Source of the DNA: an uncultured Prevotella sp.
GTDB lineage: Bacteria > Bacteroidota > Bacteroidia > Bacteroidales > Bacteroidaceae
Assembly (NCBI GenBank): GCA_905234265.1
Contig: CAJOHJ010000005.1
Location: 1 to 64,000, forward strand
Length of the DNA stretch: 64,000 nucleotides
Reading direction: 5' to 3'
Below, one piece after another: positions 25,943 to 34,785 of this stretch. Both the position numbers and the translations under genes were made by a program. The notes beneath the pieces were generated by a model, which made no database searches, was not told the origin of the DNA, and saw only the letters and a program-made list of their open reading frames with translations. The first letter of the stretch is position 1. Each line of letters starts with the position of its first letter.

Positions 25943-26705
25943 AGTTTTCGTTATCTTGTTTTTCAGTGTCATTGGCTTGTTCTTGGATGTCATTGGCTGG
26001 CTCTTGGATGTCGTCGGCTGGCTCGTCGCTGCCGCTTGGTTGCTCATTGCCGTTGATTTCCAGCATGCCGTCGCGCATGTGTATGGTGCGGTCGGTGATG
26101 TCTGCCAGCTGTTCGTCGTGCGTGACGATGACGAATGTCTGTCCGAACTGGTCGCGCAGGTCGAAGAACAGCTGGTGCAGTTCCGTCTTGTTCTTTGAGT
26201 CTAATGAGCCGCTGGGTTCGTCGGCGAGAATCACTGCCGGGTTGTTCATCAGCGCCCTTGCCACGGCCACGCGCTGCTTCTCGCCGCCTGACAGCTCGTT
26301 AGGCTTGTGGCGTGCGCGGTCGGTGAGGTTCATGAAGCTCAGCAGCTCGTCGGCCCTGCGGCGTGCCTGCTTTGGCGACATGCCTGCTATGAAGCCCGGT
26401 ATCATGATGTTCTCTGCGGCGGTGAATTCCGGCAGCAGCTGGTGGAACTGGAACACGAAGCCGATGTTCCTGTTTCTGAAGTCGGCAATTTTCCTGTCCG
26501 GCAGTGTTGTTACGTCAGTGCCTTGAATGATTACCTTTCCGCTGTCCGGGCGGTCCAGTGTTCCCATGATTTGCAGCAGTGTGGTCTTGCCGGCTCCGCT
26601 GGGGCCGACGATGCTTACCACTTCGCCTTTGTTGATGGTGAGGTCTATGCCTTTAAGCACTTGCAGCGAGCCGAAGCTCTTGGTGATGCCGGAGATTTCT
26701 ATCAT
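25905..26705 (-). CDS. lolD: LolD-like ABC transporter ATP-binding protein with repeat tail
   Basis: 266 aa. All ATPase motifs are present: Walker [13 protein letters not shown] (~35-46), [15 protein letters not shown] signature, Walker [10 protein letters not shown], and the H-loop in [27 protein letters not shown] is typical of the LolD/MacB/FtsE branch, here most likely lipoprotein release with a LolCE partner encoded elsewhere. Normal family length is ~220-230. The last ~40 residues are an acidic tail of 7-residue repeats ([21 protein letters not shown]), encoded by 21-base DNA repeats that also reach the GH127 start. The G-rich array 26706-26800 lies just upstream of the start. Confidence 0.85.
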   Translation of the reverse strand: MIEISGITKSFGSLQVLKGIDLTINKGEVVSIVGPSGAGKTTLLQIMGTLDRPDSGKVIIQGTDVTTLPDRKIADFRNRNIGFVFQFHQLLPEFTAAENIMIPGFIAGMSPKQARRRADELLSFMNLTDRARHKPNELSGGEKQRVAVARALMNNPAVILADEPSGSLDSKNKTELHQLFFDLRDQFGQTFVIVTHDEQLADITDRTIHMRDGMLEINGNEQPSGSDEPADDIQEPANDIQEQANDTEKQDNENYEKDTTDTLSAE

Positions 26706-26800
26706 TGTTGATGGGGGTGATGGGGTTAGTGGGGTTAATGGGGTGGATGGGGGTAATGGGGATGGGCTTTGTGGGGTTAATGGGTTTTGTGTGGAGGATG
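26706..26800. repeat. G-rich 9/10-mer array between the antiporter and lolD genes
   Basis: Tandem degenerate units like TAATGGGGT, TAGTGGGGT and GGATGGGGGT fill the ~100-base gap upstream of lolD. The related array at 29276-29320 is inside a gene. Runs of four or five G on the plus strand could form quadruplexes. Confidence 0.75.
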
Positions 26801-26805
26801 ACTTG

Positions 26806-28926
26806 TTATTTGCGGTGTCGGTTCAGCCAGCGTGCTATGGTGTCGTAGATGCTGGTCTCCTCCTGGTGTTGTGCAGCCGTGAACGTCATGCTTTCCTCCT
26901 TGGCCTGGCCGTGCTGGTCTGGGAAGAGAATCATGAGGTTTTTGCCGGAGAAGTGCTGCATCAGCTCGTTGGGCAGCCGTTCCAGGGCATTCTTATATGA
27001 TATGGTGCCCTTACGTGCCGTCACCACGATGAACATGTGGTCGTCGGCGATGCTTCCTGCCAGCTGTGGCAGCTCGTTCCAGTGGCTCATGAACGTGTAG
27101 TCGGCCCTGACGCTCGGGTGCCTGTTGTTTATGTATTCCCGTATCAGCACCAGCGACTCGTTGCGGCCGTGGAACTGTATCAGGCAGTCCAGATTTTCGG
27201 CCATTCTCGACAGTCGCTCCAGCCACCGGTAGAATCCCGGCTCGAACTCAGCCCTTGACGGCACTGCCACCTGTATGCGGCGCAGCGTGTTCAGCGGCTG
27301 CACGAAGCGTGTCAGCACTATTTGCCGGTTCAGTCCGTTGTAGAGACTCTGTATGAAGTCGCCCCAGAATTTAGGGTTCACCTCAGTGTGTACGTGCATT
27401 CCCATGATGATTTCCGATGCGCCAGCCTCCCGGAAAGCATGCTTGATGCCGTTGGCAATGTTTGTTGCCAGCCGCACTTGTGTCTGTACGTGGATGTCGC
27501 TTGCTGCTGCGCGCTGCTGCAGGCTTTCGAGCAGCTGCAGGCCCTGCTGCCGGTGGTCGGCGGCCTTGTCGTCGTCGTAGACGACATTCAGTGCCACCAG
27601 TTCGCGCTTCAGCTTGTGGTTGCGCATCATTATGGCCATGTCCAGGAGCTGCGGTGCAATGTCGGGGTACTTCACGCAGAGGAATATTTTCTCGTCGTCG
27701 CGCCCCTTGCCGTCGTCGCCGGCCTGCTGCGTAGACGCCTTCAGGATGATCTGCTGCGCAGCATATTCAGTCATCAGCGACGATATGATGCACGTAATGA
27801 GAATCATTATCACCACTCCGTTCAGCATCTCGTTGTTTACGAGGAATACGCCCGGCGCAACCTCCAGGCGCATGCCGATCATCACCATTGCGATGGCTCC
27901 TGCGGCATGTGCGCAGGTGAGTCCGAACATCATGTGTCCGGCGCTCTTCGGCAGCTTGAACAGCAGGCTCGACAGGTAGGCGGCCATGGCCTTGCCGAAC
28001 GTTCCCACGAAGGCTATCACGAAGACCACCCACAGCATGTGTGCGCCTTCGAATAGCGAGCCGAGGTTGATGAGCATTCCCACGCCGATGAGGAAGTAGG
28101 GGATGAACAGTGCGTTGCCGATGAACTCTATGCGGTTCATCAGCGGCGACACGTGTGGGATGTACCTGTTCAGTATGAGTCCGGAGATGAATGCTCCCAC
28201 GATGCCTTCCACGCCTACTGCTTCCGAGAGTGCCGCCGACAGGAACATCACTGCCAGCACGAAGATGAACTGCATGATGGCGTCAGAGTATCGGCGGAGG
28301 AAATATCTTGTCAGCTTAGGTATCAGGAATGCCAGCAGTGCGCAGAACGCCGCTATCTTCACTATGAACAGCAGCCAGAAGCCTACGCCGACGTCTTCCT
28401 TGAACGATGCTGCCAGTGCTGCCAGCATGAGCAGGGCGAGGAACAGTGAAATCATGCTCGACCCCACGCTGAGCATCACGCTGCTGTTGCGTCCCAGTCC
28501 GTAGCGCGATATGATAGGGTAGGCCACCAGCGTGTTCGACGCCATGATGCATCCCAGCAGGAACGATGCCGTAGAGCTGTATCCCAGCATTGTCGTTGCC
28601 ACCACGTATGTCAGTCCCAGCGGCACGAGGCACGTCAGCAGTCCGAAGATGAGAAACCTGCGTGAGTTTTTCTTCACGCTCTCCATGTCCATCTCCAGTC
28701 CGGCGAGGAACATGATGTATAGCAGTCCCACGCGCCCGAAGAGTTCGAACGACGAGTCGCGCGACAGGATGTTCAGCCCATGCTCGCCTATCAGCACTCC
28801 GGCAAGCACCATGCCGATGATGTGCGGTATTCGCAGCTTGCCCATGATGATAGGGGCAAACAGGATGATGCACAGCACCACGAAGAATATCAGTGTCGGG
28901 CTGGTTATCGGTAGGTAGGCCTGCAT
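26806..28926 (-). CDS. Kef-type cation:proton antiporter with C-terminal USP-like domain
   Basis: 706 aa. The first ~385 residues hold about 12 membrane helices of the CPA2/Na+:H+ exchanger fold ([40 protein letters not shown]). Residues ~400-706 are soluble: [23 protein letters not shown] and [10 protein letters not shown] resemble two universal-stress-protein-like halves in place of a KTN/RCK domain. It likely exchanges K+ or Na+ for H+ at the inner membrane, with the soluble part sensing nucleotides. It is upstream of lolD on the same strand with a G-rich gap, so co-transcription is possible. Confidence 0.88.
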   Translation of the reverse strand: MQAYLPITSPTLIFFVVLCIILFAPIIMGKLRIPHIIGMVLAGVLIGEHGLNILSRDSSFELFGRVGLLYIMFLAGLEMDMESVKKNSRRFLIFGLLTCLVPLGLTYVVATTMLGYSSTASFLLGCIMASNTLVAYPIISRYGLGRNSSVMLSVGSSMISLFLALLMLAALAASFKEDVGVGFWLLFIVKIAAFCALLAFLIPKLTRYFLRRYSDAIMQFIFVLAVMFLSAALSEAVGVEGIVGAFISGLILNRYIPHVSPLMNRIEFIGNALFIPYFLIGVGMLINLGSLFEGAHMLWVVFVIAFVGTFGKAMAAYLSSLLFKLPKSAGHMMFGLTCAHAAGAIAMVMIGMRLEVAPGVFLVNNEMLNGVVIMILITCIISSLMTEYAAQQIILKASTQQAGDDGKGRDDEKIFLCVKYPDIAPQLLDMAIMMRNHKLKRELVALNVVYDDDKAADHRQQGLQLLESLQQRAAASDIHVQTQVRLATNIANGIKHAFREAGASEIIMGMHVHTEVNPKFWGDFIQSLYNGLNRQIVLTRFVQPLNTLRRIQVAVPSRAEFEPGFYRWLERLSRMAENLDCLIQFHGRNESLVLIREYINNRHPSVRADYTFMSHWNELPQLAGSIADDHMFIVVTARKGTISYKNALERLPNELMQHFSGKNLMILFPDQHGQAKEESMTFTAAQHQEETSIYDTIARWLNRHRK

Positions 28927-29039
28927 TGTTGATATATATTTACGATTTGGCTATTTCCTATTTACGATTTATTTACGATTTAGCGATTTGGTTATTTACG
29001 CAAGTCAGCCAGCCGACCAAGATAGAAGGTGCTGGTGTC

Positions 29040-30629
29040 TTATTTCACCAGATTTCCCAGGATGTCGCGTGTCAGCTCCTTGGTGATGGTGCGTGTGGCG
29101 GCGCTGGTGGCATTCTTCACCACGCGCTCCTTGGCCGTTGTGCGCGTCTTCGACGTCTTTCCGCTCACCTTGTTGCTGACGTAAGTGCCGAGTAGTGCTG
29201 CCAGTGTCGACGTCACGGCCGTCATGACGGCCTTCAGCACCTTCGACATTATGCCGGGCTTTTTCTTTTCTTCTTTGGTGGGGTTGGTGGGGTTAATGGG
29301 TTCTTTGGGGTTAATGGGGGATGTGGGCGCTTCGGCCAAGGCCTGCTCAGCTTCGGCTATAAGTACTTCGAAGGCACTCTCGCGGTCCACGGGCGTGTCG
29401 TATTTCCCGTAGATGCGGCTCTGCCTGATGATGTCGTTGCGCTGGCCCTCGGTGATTGCGCCTATCTGGCTGAGGGGGAACAGTATCTTGGCACGCTCCA
29501 CCATGTTGGGAGCGCCCTTCTCGTCGAGGAAGCTCACCAGAGCCTCTCCGGTCTCCAGCTGCATGATGGCCTCGTCGGTCTTGAATGCAGGGTTTGCTCG
29601 GAACGTGTCGGCGGCAGTCTTCACGGCTTTCTGGTCTTTCGGCGTGTAAGCCCTCAGGGCGTGCTGCACGCGGTTGCCAAGCTGGCCGAGGATGCTTTCC
29701 GGGATGTCCGTGGGGCTTTGCGTTATGAAGTATATGCCTACGCCCTTTGAGCGTATGAGCCTCACCACCTGCTCAATCTTGTCTAAAAGGGCCTTCGACG
29801 TGTCGCTGAAGAGCATGTGCGCCTCGTCGAAGAAGAACACCAGCTTCGGCAGGGCCATGTCGCCCACCTCCGGCAGTGTGGAGTAGAGCTCAGAGAGCAG
29901 CCACAGCAGGAATGTAGAGTACAGCTTTGGCTGCATCATCAGCTTGTCGGCGGCCAGCACGTTCATCACTCCCTTGCCTTGCTCGCACTGCACGAGGTCG
30001 TAGATGTCGAACGACGGCTCGCCGAAGAACTTGTCGGCTCCCTGGTTCTCTAACTGCAGTATGGCACGCTGTATGGCACCGATGGTCTGCGTGGAGATAA
30101 GTCCGTATTTGGTGGTGTACTGCTTGGCATTCTTCGATACCCAGTCGAGCATAGCCCTCAGGTCCTTGATGTCGATGAGCAGCAGTCCGCGCTCGTCGGC
30201 AATGCGGAACACGATGTTCAGCACGCCGTCCTGCGTCTCGTTGAGGCCCAGCAGGCGGCTGAGCAGCTGCGGTCCCATCTGCGAGATGGTGGCGCGCATG
30301 GGGTGTCCCTGTTCGCCGAAGACGTCGAAGAACCTCACCGGGCAGCTCTGGAACTGCGGGTTGTCGATGCCGAATTCCGGCAGTCGCTTCTCTATGAAGC
30401 CGCTCATCTTTCCCGGCTGCGAGATGCCGCTGAGGTCGCCTTTCATGTCGGCCATGAAGCACGGCACGCCTGCCTGGCAGAATGTCTCGGCCATCACTTG
30501 CAGCGTTACGGTCTTTCCCGTACCCGTTGCACCGGCTATCAGTCCGTGCCTGTTAGCCATCTTGCCTGTTATGCTTAGAGCGCCGTTGGCGCAGTGGGCT
30601 ATGTAAAGTCCCCGTTTGTCGTCGTACAT
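29040..30629 (-). CDS. HerA/YjgR-type ATPase (DUF853)
   Basis: 529 aa. Walker [13 protein letters not shown] (~33-44) and Walker [14 protein letters not shown], with [31 protein letters not shown], the DUF853 helicase-HerA C-terminal signature. Relatives are hexameric P-loop ATPases of the FtsK/HerA group whose function in bacteria is not settled. About residues 435-450 are Pro/Asn/Thr repeats ([12 protein letters not shown]) encoded by 9-base units (TAATGGGGT type), then a basic tail with a hydrophobic stretch ([19 protein letters not shown]) that might touch the membrane. The gap 28927-29039 carries ATTTACG-like repeats. Confidence 0.88.
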   Translation of the reverse strand: MYDDKRGLYIAHCANGALSITGKMANRHGLIAGATGTGKTVTLQVMAETFCQAGVPCFMADMKGDLSGISQPGKMSGFIEKRLPEFGIDNPQFQSCPVRFFDVFGEQGHPMRATISQMGPQLLSRLLGLNETQDGVLNIVFRIADERGLLLIDIKDLRAMLDWVSKNAKQYTTKYGLISTQTIGAIQRAILQLENQGADKFFGEPSFDIYDLVQCEQGKGVMNVLAADKLMMQPKLYSTFLLWLLSELYSTLPEVGDMALPKLVFFFDEAHMLFSDTSKALLDKIEQVVRLIRSKGVGIYFITQSPTDIPESILGQLGNRVQHALRAYTPKDQKAVKTAADTFRANPAFKTDEAIMQLETGEALVSFLDEKGAPNMVERAKILFPLSQIGAITEGQRNDIIRQSRIYGKYDTPVDRESAFEVLIAEAEQALAEAPTSPINPKEPINPTNPTKEEKKKPGIMSKVLKAVMTAVTSTLAALLGTYVSNKVSGKTSKTRTTAKERVVKNATSAATRTITKELTRDILGNLVK

Positions 30630-30664
30630 ATATTGTGTTTTATGTTGTTACTTGTTTTCCTCAG

Positions 30665-30672
30665 CAAAGGTA
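30665..30672 (-). promoter_or_regulatory. -7 box of the HerA-like gene
   Basis: TACCTTTG on the minus strand, 35 bases before the ATG at 30629. Confidence 0.6.
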
Positions 30673-30920
30673 CAATATATTTTTGAATAAAACAGAACAG
30701 AAGCGAAGAAAAAATATAGTTGTAAAATTCTTTTACTCCAGAGCGGACCCGGAGAAAGCAAGACAAACAGCTGGGGAGACCATGGTGATGATGTCGAAAA
30801 AAATTGCACAAAATAGTGGATTTTGTGCAAAAATGGTCGATTTTTGTGATTTCGTTATCAGTTTTTCATGGTTTTCGGCGCTCTCAAATCGTAAGTTCGC
30901 GGAATTTTCCCACGCAGAAA

Positions 30921-30971
30921 AATAATTATCTTACGGAGATAATTCCGTAACTCACAGAGATAATTTTTCCA
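30921..30971. repeat. 21-bp repeat family, cluster C
   Basis: Short cluster with the palindromic form ATTATCTTACGGAGATAAT, then CCGTAACTCACAGAGATAA. These are diverged copies of the GAGATAATTTCGTAA unit, about 330 bases before the fimbrial operon. Confidence 0.75.
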
Positions 30972-31189
30972 GTGGCTGACAAATTGTTGCAAAAAGTTTA
31001 TAACAGTCTCTGTAACAGCAAGATAGAAAGCTGTCTTATTTTTGCGTTTTTTCTGTCTCTCGGCGTTTTCTTTCCAAAAATTCGATTTTTGCGGTTAATG
31101 TTTGTGAAAATGTAAAAACTTTTTCCTGCCAGTTGCTCGTTGTGCTGTAAATTGTGCAAAAACAGCATGAAAACACGCAAAATTTTCTG

Positions 31190-31206
31190 TTTTTTTTTTT
31201 TTTTTT
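31190..31206. repeat. Homopolymeric T tract (17 T) upstream of the fimbrial promoter
   Basis: Seventeen consecutive T, 54 bases upstream of the TATTTTTG -7 box of the fimbrial operon and 26-30 bases upstream of its likely -33 box. It is the longest homopolymer I see in the window and a candidate for slipped-strand length change. Confidence 0.9.
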
Positions 31207-31232
31207 GATAAAATTAACAAAAAAGCAGTCGG

Positions 31233-31268
31233 TTTTGTTGTACATTATTATAAAAAGGCGTATTTTTG
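31233..31268 (+). promoter_or_regulatory. Probable promoter of the fimbrial/giant-adhesin operon
   Basis: TTTTGTTG (31233-31240), 20 bases, then TATTTTTG (31261-31268): a fair match to TTTG-N19..21-TAnnTTTG. The -7 box ends 34 bases before the GTG start at 31303. Confidence 0.65.
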
Positions 31269-31302
31269 CGAACGAAAACCATAACCTTTGAGATTAAGGA
31301 AA

Positions 31303-32889
31303 GTGAAAAAGATTGTTTTGATAATAATGGTTTTTGCAGTGTTGTGCAGTGGGGAAATGGTAGCCCAGAGGATCACCATCGGCAATAATTTGCTTTATGA
31401 CGCAACACTGACGCCCAACTTGCGGCTTGGCTTCAGCAACTGGGACCACTGGTCTGTGGGCCTTACTGGAGGCTATCGCCCGTGGCCCACCGACGACAGC
31501 AAGTCACGCAAGTGGAAGCATCTGCTTGGTGCTTCCGACGTCCGCTATTGGACCGACTCCGTAAACGTTCACCATTTCTTCGGTGCCAATCTGACATACA
31601 GCCACTACAATGTCGCCGACGTCAAGTTCCCATTCGGCCTTTGGAAGAGCGTCCGCGACGAGCGCCGTCAGGGCGACCTGTACGCAATGGGCCTGTTCTA
31701 CGGCTATTCGTGGCCATTGGGTCGCCATTGGAACATAGAGGCCATGATAGGTGCCGCTGTGGGCTACGCCGATTACGAGCGCTTTGCCTGCGGCCATTGC
31801 GGCACCAAGCTGGCCGACGGCCACAAGGCCTTTGTGATGCCGCAGGCCGGACTCAGCGTGGTATACAACATCCCCGGCCGTCCGCGTGCCGTTGCTCCTG
31901 TGGAGCCTGCCGAGCCAGTAGGCCAACCCGTCGTCGAGCCTGTGGAGCCGAAGTCCGAGGAGCCTGTCGTGGAGGTGGCCGAGCCGCAGTTCTCGCCGGT
32001 GGCTACCATAGTGCCGGTAATTCCCAGCCACATCTTCCAGCTGCAGAAGGAGAATCCCGTGCTGCGGCTTAAGTCCGACTACCGCCCCTACGACCGCAGC
32101 CGTGTGCTGCGCAAGGAAGACGGCGTCATGAGCGTCTACTTCCCCGTCGGCCGCTCGCAGATTTCCACGGCCTATCGTAACAACGGTGCGACCCTCGGCC
32201 GCATAGTCGACATCACACGACAGATAATTGCCGACACTGCCAGCAGTGTCCAGAAGATACAGATCATCGGTCTCTCGTCCATCGAGGGCAAGCCCGCCGT
32301 CAACGAGCGGCTGGCAGAGGCACGTGCCAAGGCCCTGCAGAACTACATCCGCCAGCGCGTCAGCGTGCCTGACTCCGTCTTCGAGACCGTCGGCGGCGGC
32401 GAGGCATGGGCAGAGTTCCGCGACCACCTGCAGGACATCGTCAGCGGGCAGGGCGACGTTCACGGACTGCAGGCAGCCATCGACATCATCGACGGCGAGA
32501 GCGACGTCAACCGCCGTGAGCAGCGCCTGCAGCGCCTCAACGGAGGCCGCACGTGGGCCTACCTGCGTCAGCATGTGCTCAGCGACCAGCGCAGCTCTGG
32601 CTATGTGCGCGTCTTCTTCGACTACGTGCCAGACGCCAATGCCGAGGCCATCAACAGGGCCGTCAGTCTGATAGCCGACGGCAACTACGAGGACGCCCTT
32701 AATATATTAAATAATGTACGCGAGGACGAGCGCGCCCAGAACGCACTTGGCGTGGCACTCTGGAACACCGGCCACCAGCAGGAGGCCATCGGCTGCTTCC
32801 GCCGTGCCGCTGCCGCAGGCAACAGCGATGCCCGCGAGAACCTGCGCCATCTGGAAAACCCTGAGCAGGAAACAGAACAAGCAAAATAA
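31303..32889 (+). CDS. DUF3575 + OmpA-like + TPR fimbria-associated outer-membrane protein
   Basis: 528 aa from GTG 31303 (MKKIVLIIMVFAVLCSGEMVAQ); a TTG at 31288 and an ATG at 31327 are alternatives. Residues ~20-190 (ITIGNNLLYDATLTPNLRLG, YGYSWPLGRHWNIEAMIGAA, CGHCG) are the DUF3575 barrel often found at the head of Bacteroidales fimbrial loci. A Pro/Glu/Val-rich linker (VEPAEPVGQPVVEPVEP) follows. Residues ~270-430 are OmpA-like (VYFPVGRSQISTAYRNNGATL, SSIEGKPAVNERLAEARAKAL), and two TPR-like helices end the protein. It likely anchors the fimbrial apparatus between outer membrane and peptidoglycan. It is the first gene of the tightly spaced unit. Confidence 0.85.
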   Translation: MKKIVLIIMVFAVLCSGEMVAQRITIGNNLLYDATLTPNLRLGFSNWDHWSVGLTGGYRPWPTDDSKSRKWKHLLGASDVRYWTDSVNVHHFFGANLTYSHYNVADVKFPFGLWKSVRDERRQGDLYAMGLFYGYSWPLGRHWNIEAMIGAAVGYADYERFACGHCGTKLADGHKAFVMPQAGLSVVYNIPGRPRAVAPVEPAEPVGQPVVEPVEPKSEEPVVEVAEPQFSPVATIVPVIPSHIFQLQKENPVLRLKSDYRPYDRSRVLRKEDGVMSVYFPVGRSQISTAYRNNGATLGRIVDITRQIIADTASSVQKIQIIGLSSIEGKPAVNERLAEARAKALQNYIRQRVSVPDSVFETVGGGEAWAEFRDHLQDIVSGQGDVHGLQAAIDIIDGESDVNRREQRLQRLNGGRTWAYLRQHVLSDQRSSGYVRVFFDYVPDANAEAINRAVSLIADGNYEDALNILNNVREDERAQNALGVALWNTGHQQEAIGCFRRAAAAGNSDARENLRHLENPEQETEQAK

Positions 32890-32921
32890 CAACACAAAGA
32901 AATAATAAATAAAAGAATTGT

Positions 32922-34763
32922 ATGAGAACAATGAGGACCAAGAATACCATGCTTTATGCCACCCTCTTGCTGGTGGCAATGCTCCTTGGCAGCTGCAGCA
33001 GCGCCGAGGACGAGATAGCAGAGGAACCACAGACCCTCGGCGACGTCGTCAGGGCACAGTTCTCCATCTCCATCCCGATGTCTACGCAAGACGGACTGAC
33101 GCGCCAGAGCGATGCCGTTGTGCAGTCGACGGAGGCCATCAGCCAGTTCCGCGGCATCAACGAGATCAAGATATTCCCCTCTGCCGTGCTGCCTGCCGAC
33201 TTTACTACGTCGACGCTCCTCGGCAAGGACATATCACTCAGCCGCCTGCTGCTGCCGTCGGCACAGGGCGTGAATAACTACATACCCTCGGAGCAGCTGC
33301 TGACCACCAGCCGCTCGGTGCTTTACGGCGACGTGCAGCTGCAGATGGGTACGCGCACCTTCCTCTTCTACGGCAAGGCCATAGGCAAGAGCGAGATTGA
33401 AGAAACCAGCGAGTATACTGCCGCAGACTTCTTCAAGTACGGCCATCTGGACGTCACAGGGCTTTCTGACGACGATGCACCTGCCAATGTCGCCGGCTTC
33501 CGCTTCAGCCCGAAGCCCATCACCACGGCGACAAAGAGCGATGCTATGCGCGCAGCCATCGTCAACTATCTGAACTCCATTGCCAATGCAGAGGCTACAG
33601 ACGGTGAGAAGTGGTCGACGACAAGCAATACCGGCCTGTCGAACCTCTTCACAGCCTTCACAGGCATGAAGGCCGGCTCGCTGGCAAGCATAGAGGCTGC
33701 TCTCAAAGACCTGTATTTCGCACTCGCCGACAACAACTACCTGCTGCCGAAGGCCATCTGCGCCGCCATCGAGGCCGGTCCGGTGACTGTCAACAAGACT
33801 CTCCGTACCCTGACGTTCGACGGCAGCATTGCCAACTACCCCGGCGAGACTGACTTCCTGCCCGACGGAGCCGCCGTGCTGAACTACAGCGGCAGCACGT
33901 TCAGATATGTTGAGAACACTGCCCTCTACAGCAGCATGAACATCCCTTCCATAGTCCACTATGTCTATCCGGCAAACCTCTACTACTGGTGCAAGAGCGG
34001 ACTGGTGGCTACGGAATCGGCGATGCAGTCAAGCCTCACGCCATCTTTGACATGGGACGAGGTGAAGGCTGCATATAACGGTGCGGAGAACTCCAGCGTG
34101 TCGATAACGTCGAAGACGCGCTCGGTAATCTTCGAAGAGCCGGTGCAGTATGCCGTAGGCCGGCTGGACATCAGCGTCACGAAGCTGTACACCAGCGAGA
34201 CCTATCTGAAAGACCAGAACGGCAACGACGTCAATCCCAACGACATACTGCTGACGGGCGTACTCATCGGCGGCCAGAAGAACGTCGGCTGGGACTTCCA
34301 GCCTGTTACGGGAGCCGAATACACCATCTACGACAATGTCCTGCTGTCGCAGGGGCGCACGACAGGACTTCCGCTGTCGACAAACCTTGAAGACTACATC
34401 AACTCCACGCTCGTCCTTGAGACCGCAGGAGGCACCGATGCCAACCCCGAGAAGGTCAACGTCGCACTGGAGTTCGTCAACAACGGTGCCGACTTCACCA
34501 GCAAGTACGGCATCATTCCCAGCGGCACCAAATTCTATCTGGTAGGCTCGTTAGACGTCAGCACAGTGACCGCCGACATGAAGAACCGCACCGGCGGCAA
34601 GGTCTTCAAGCAGGACTACGTCACACAGGCGCAGTTCCGCATACAGTCGCTGAAGTCGGCAGAGAACACAATCCCCGACCTGCGCAATCCGGCAGTGGAG
34701 ATAGGCCTGTCGGTAGACCTCAAGTGGAAGGAGGGCATCACCTTCAGCCACACATTCAATTAA
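32922..34763 (+). CDS. Mfa1-like fimbrillin lipoprotein 1
   Basis: 613 aa. A lipoprotein signal ends LLGSC near residue 25. After it, GLTRQSDAVVQ ... QFRGINEIKIF matches the [ST]RxSxAxxQ...FRG(I/L) segment shared with the fimbrillins at 34786 and 38071. In Bacteroidales pilins such an arginine in the first strand is the usual proteolytic maturation site. Near the C-terminus are ALEFVNNGADFTSKYGIIPS and PDLRNPAVEIGLSVDLKW, also shared, the latter probably the strand used for polymerisation. Probable shaft or minor fimbrial subunit exported as a lipoprotein. No cofactor or enzyme motifs. Confidence 0.85.
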   Translation: MRTMRTKNTMLYATLLLVAMLLGSCSSAEDEIAEEPQTLGDVVRAQFSISIPMSTQDGLTRQSDAVVQSTEAISQFRGINEIKIFPSAVLPADFTTSTLLGKDISLSRLLLPSAQGVNNYIPSEQLLTTSRSVLYGDVQLQMGTRTFLFYGKAIGKSEIEETSEYTAADFFKYGHLDVTGLSDDDAPANVAGFRFSPKPITTATKSDAMRAAIVNYLNSIANAEATDGEKWSTTSNTGLSNLFTAFTGMKAGSLASIEAALKDLYFALADNNYLLPKAICAAIEAGPVTVNKTLRTLTFDGSIANYPGETDFLPDGAAVLNYSGSTFRYVENTALYSSMNIPSIVHYVYPANLYYWCKSGLVATESAMQSSLTPSLTWDEVKAAYNGAENSSVSITSKTRSVIFEEPVQYAVGRLDISVTKLYTSETYLKDQNGNDVNPNDILLTGVLIGGQKNVGWDFQPVTGAEYTIYDNVLLSQGRTTGLPLSTNLEDYINSTLVLETAGGTDANPEKVNVALEFVNNGADFTSKYGIIPSGTKFYLVGSLDVSTVTADMKNRTGGKVFKQDYVTQAQFRIQSLKSAENTIPDLRNPAVEIGLSVDLKWKEGITFSHTFN

Positions 34764-34785
34764 AACAGAAAAAACAAAACGACAT

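Larger units (their letters stand above)
30673..31232. other. Intergenic region upstream of the fimbrial operon
   Basis: About 560 AT-rich bases between divergent genes. No convincing coding sequence on either strand; the open frames present lack recognisable protein character. It contains a 21-bp-family repeat cluster (30921-30971), a second possible plus-strand -7 box (TATTTTTG, 31037-31044) and a 17-T run (31190-31206). A long regulatory region is expected before a 27-kb surface operon. Confidence 0.7.

Noticed and set aside
30635..30925. Small ORFs in the gap before the fimbrial operon
   Set aside because: AT-rich, no homology-like pattern, and overlapping a promoter and repeats on both strands.
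30630..31302. Invertible promoter flanked by inverted repeats, as in Bacteroides capsule loci
   Set aside because: I found no pair of matching inverted arms around the fimbrial promoter and no recombinase gene nearby.
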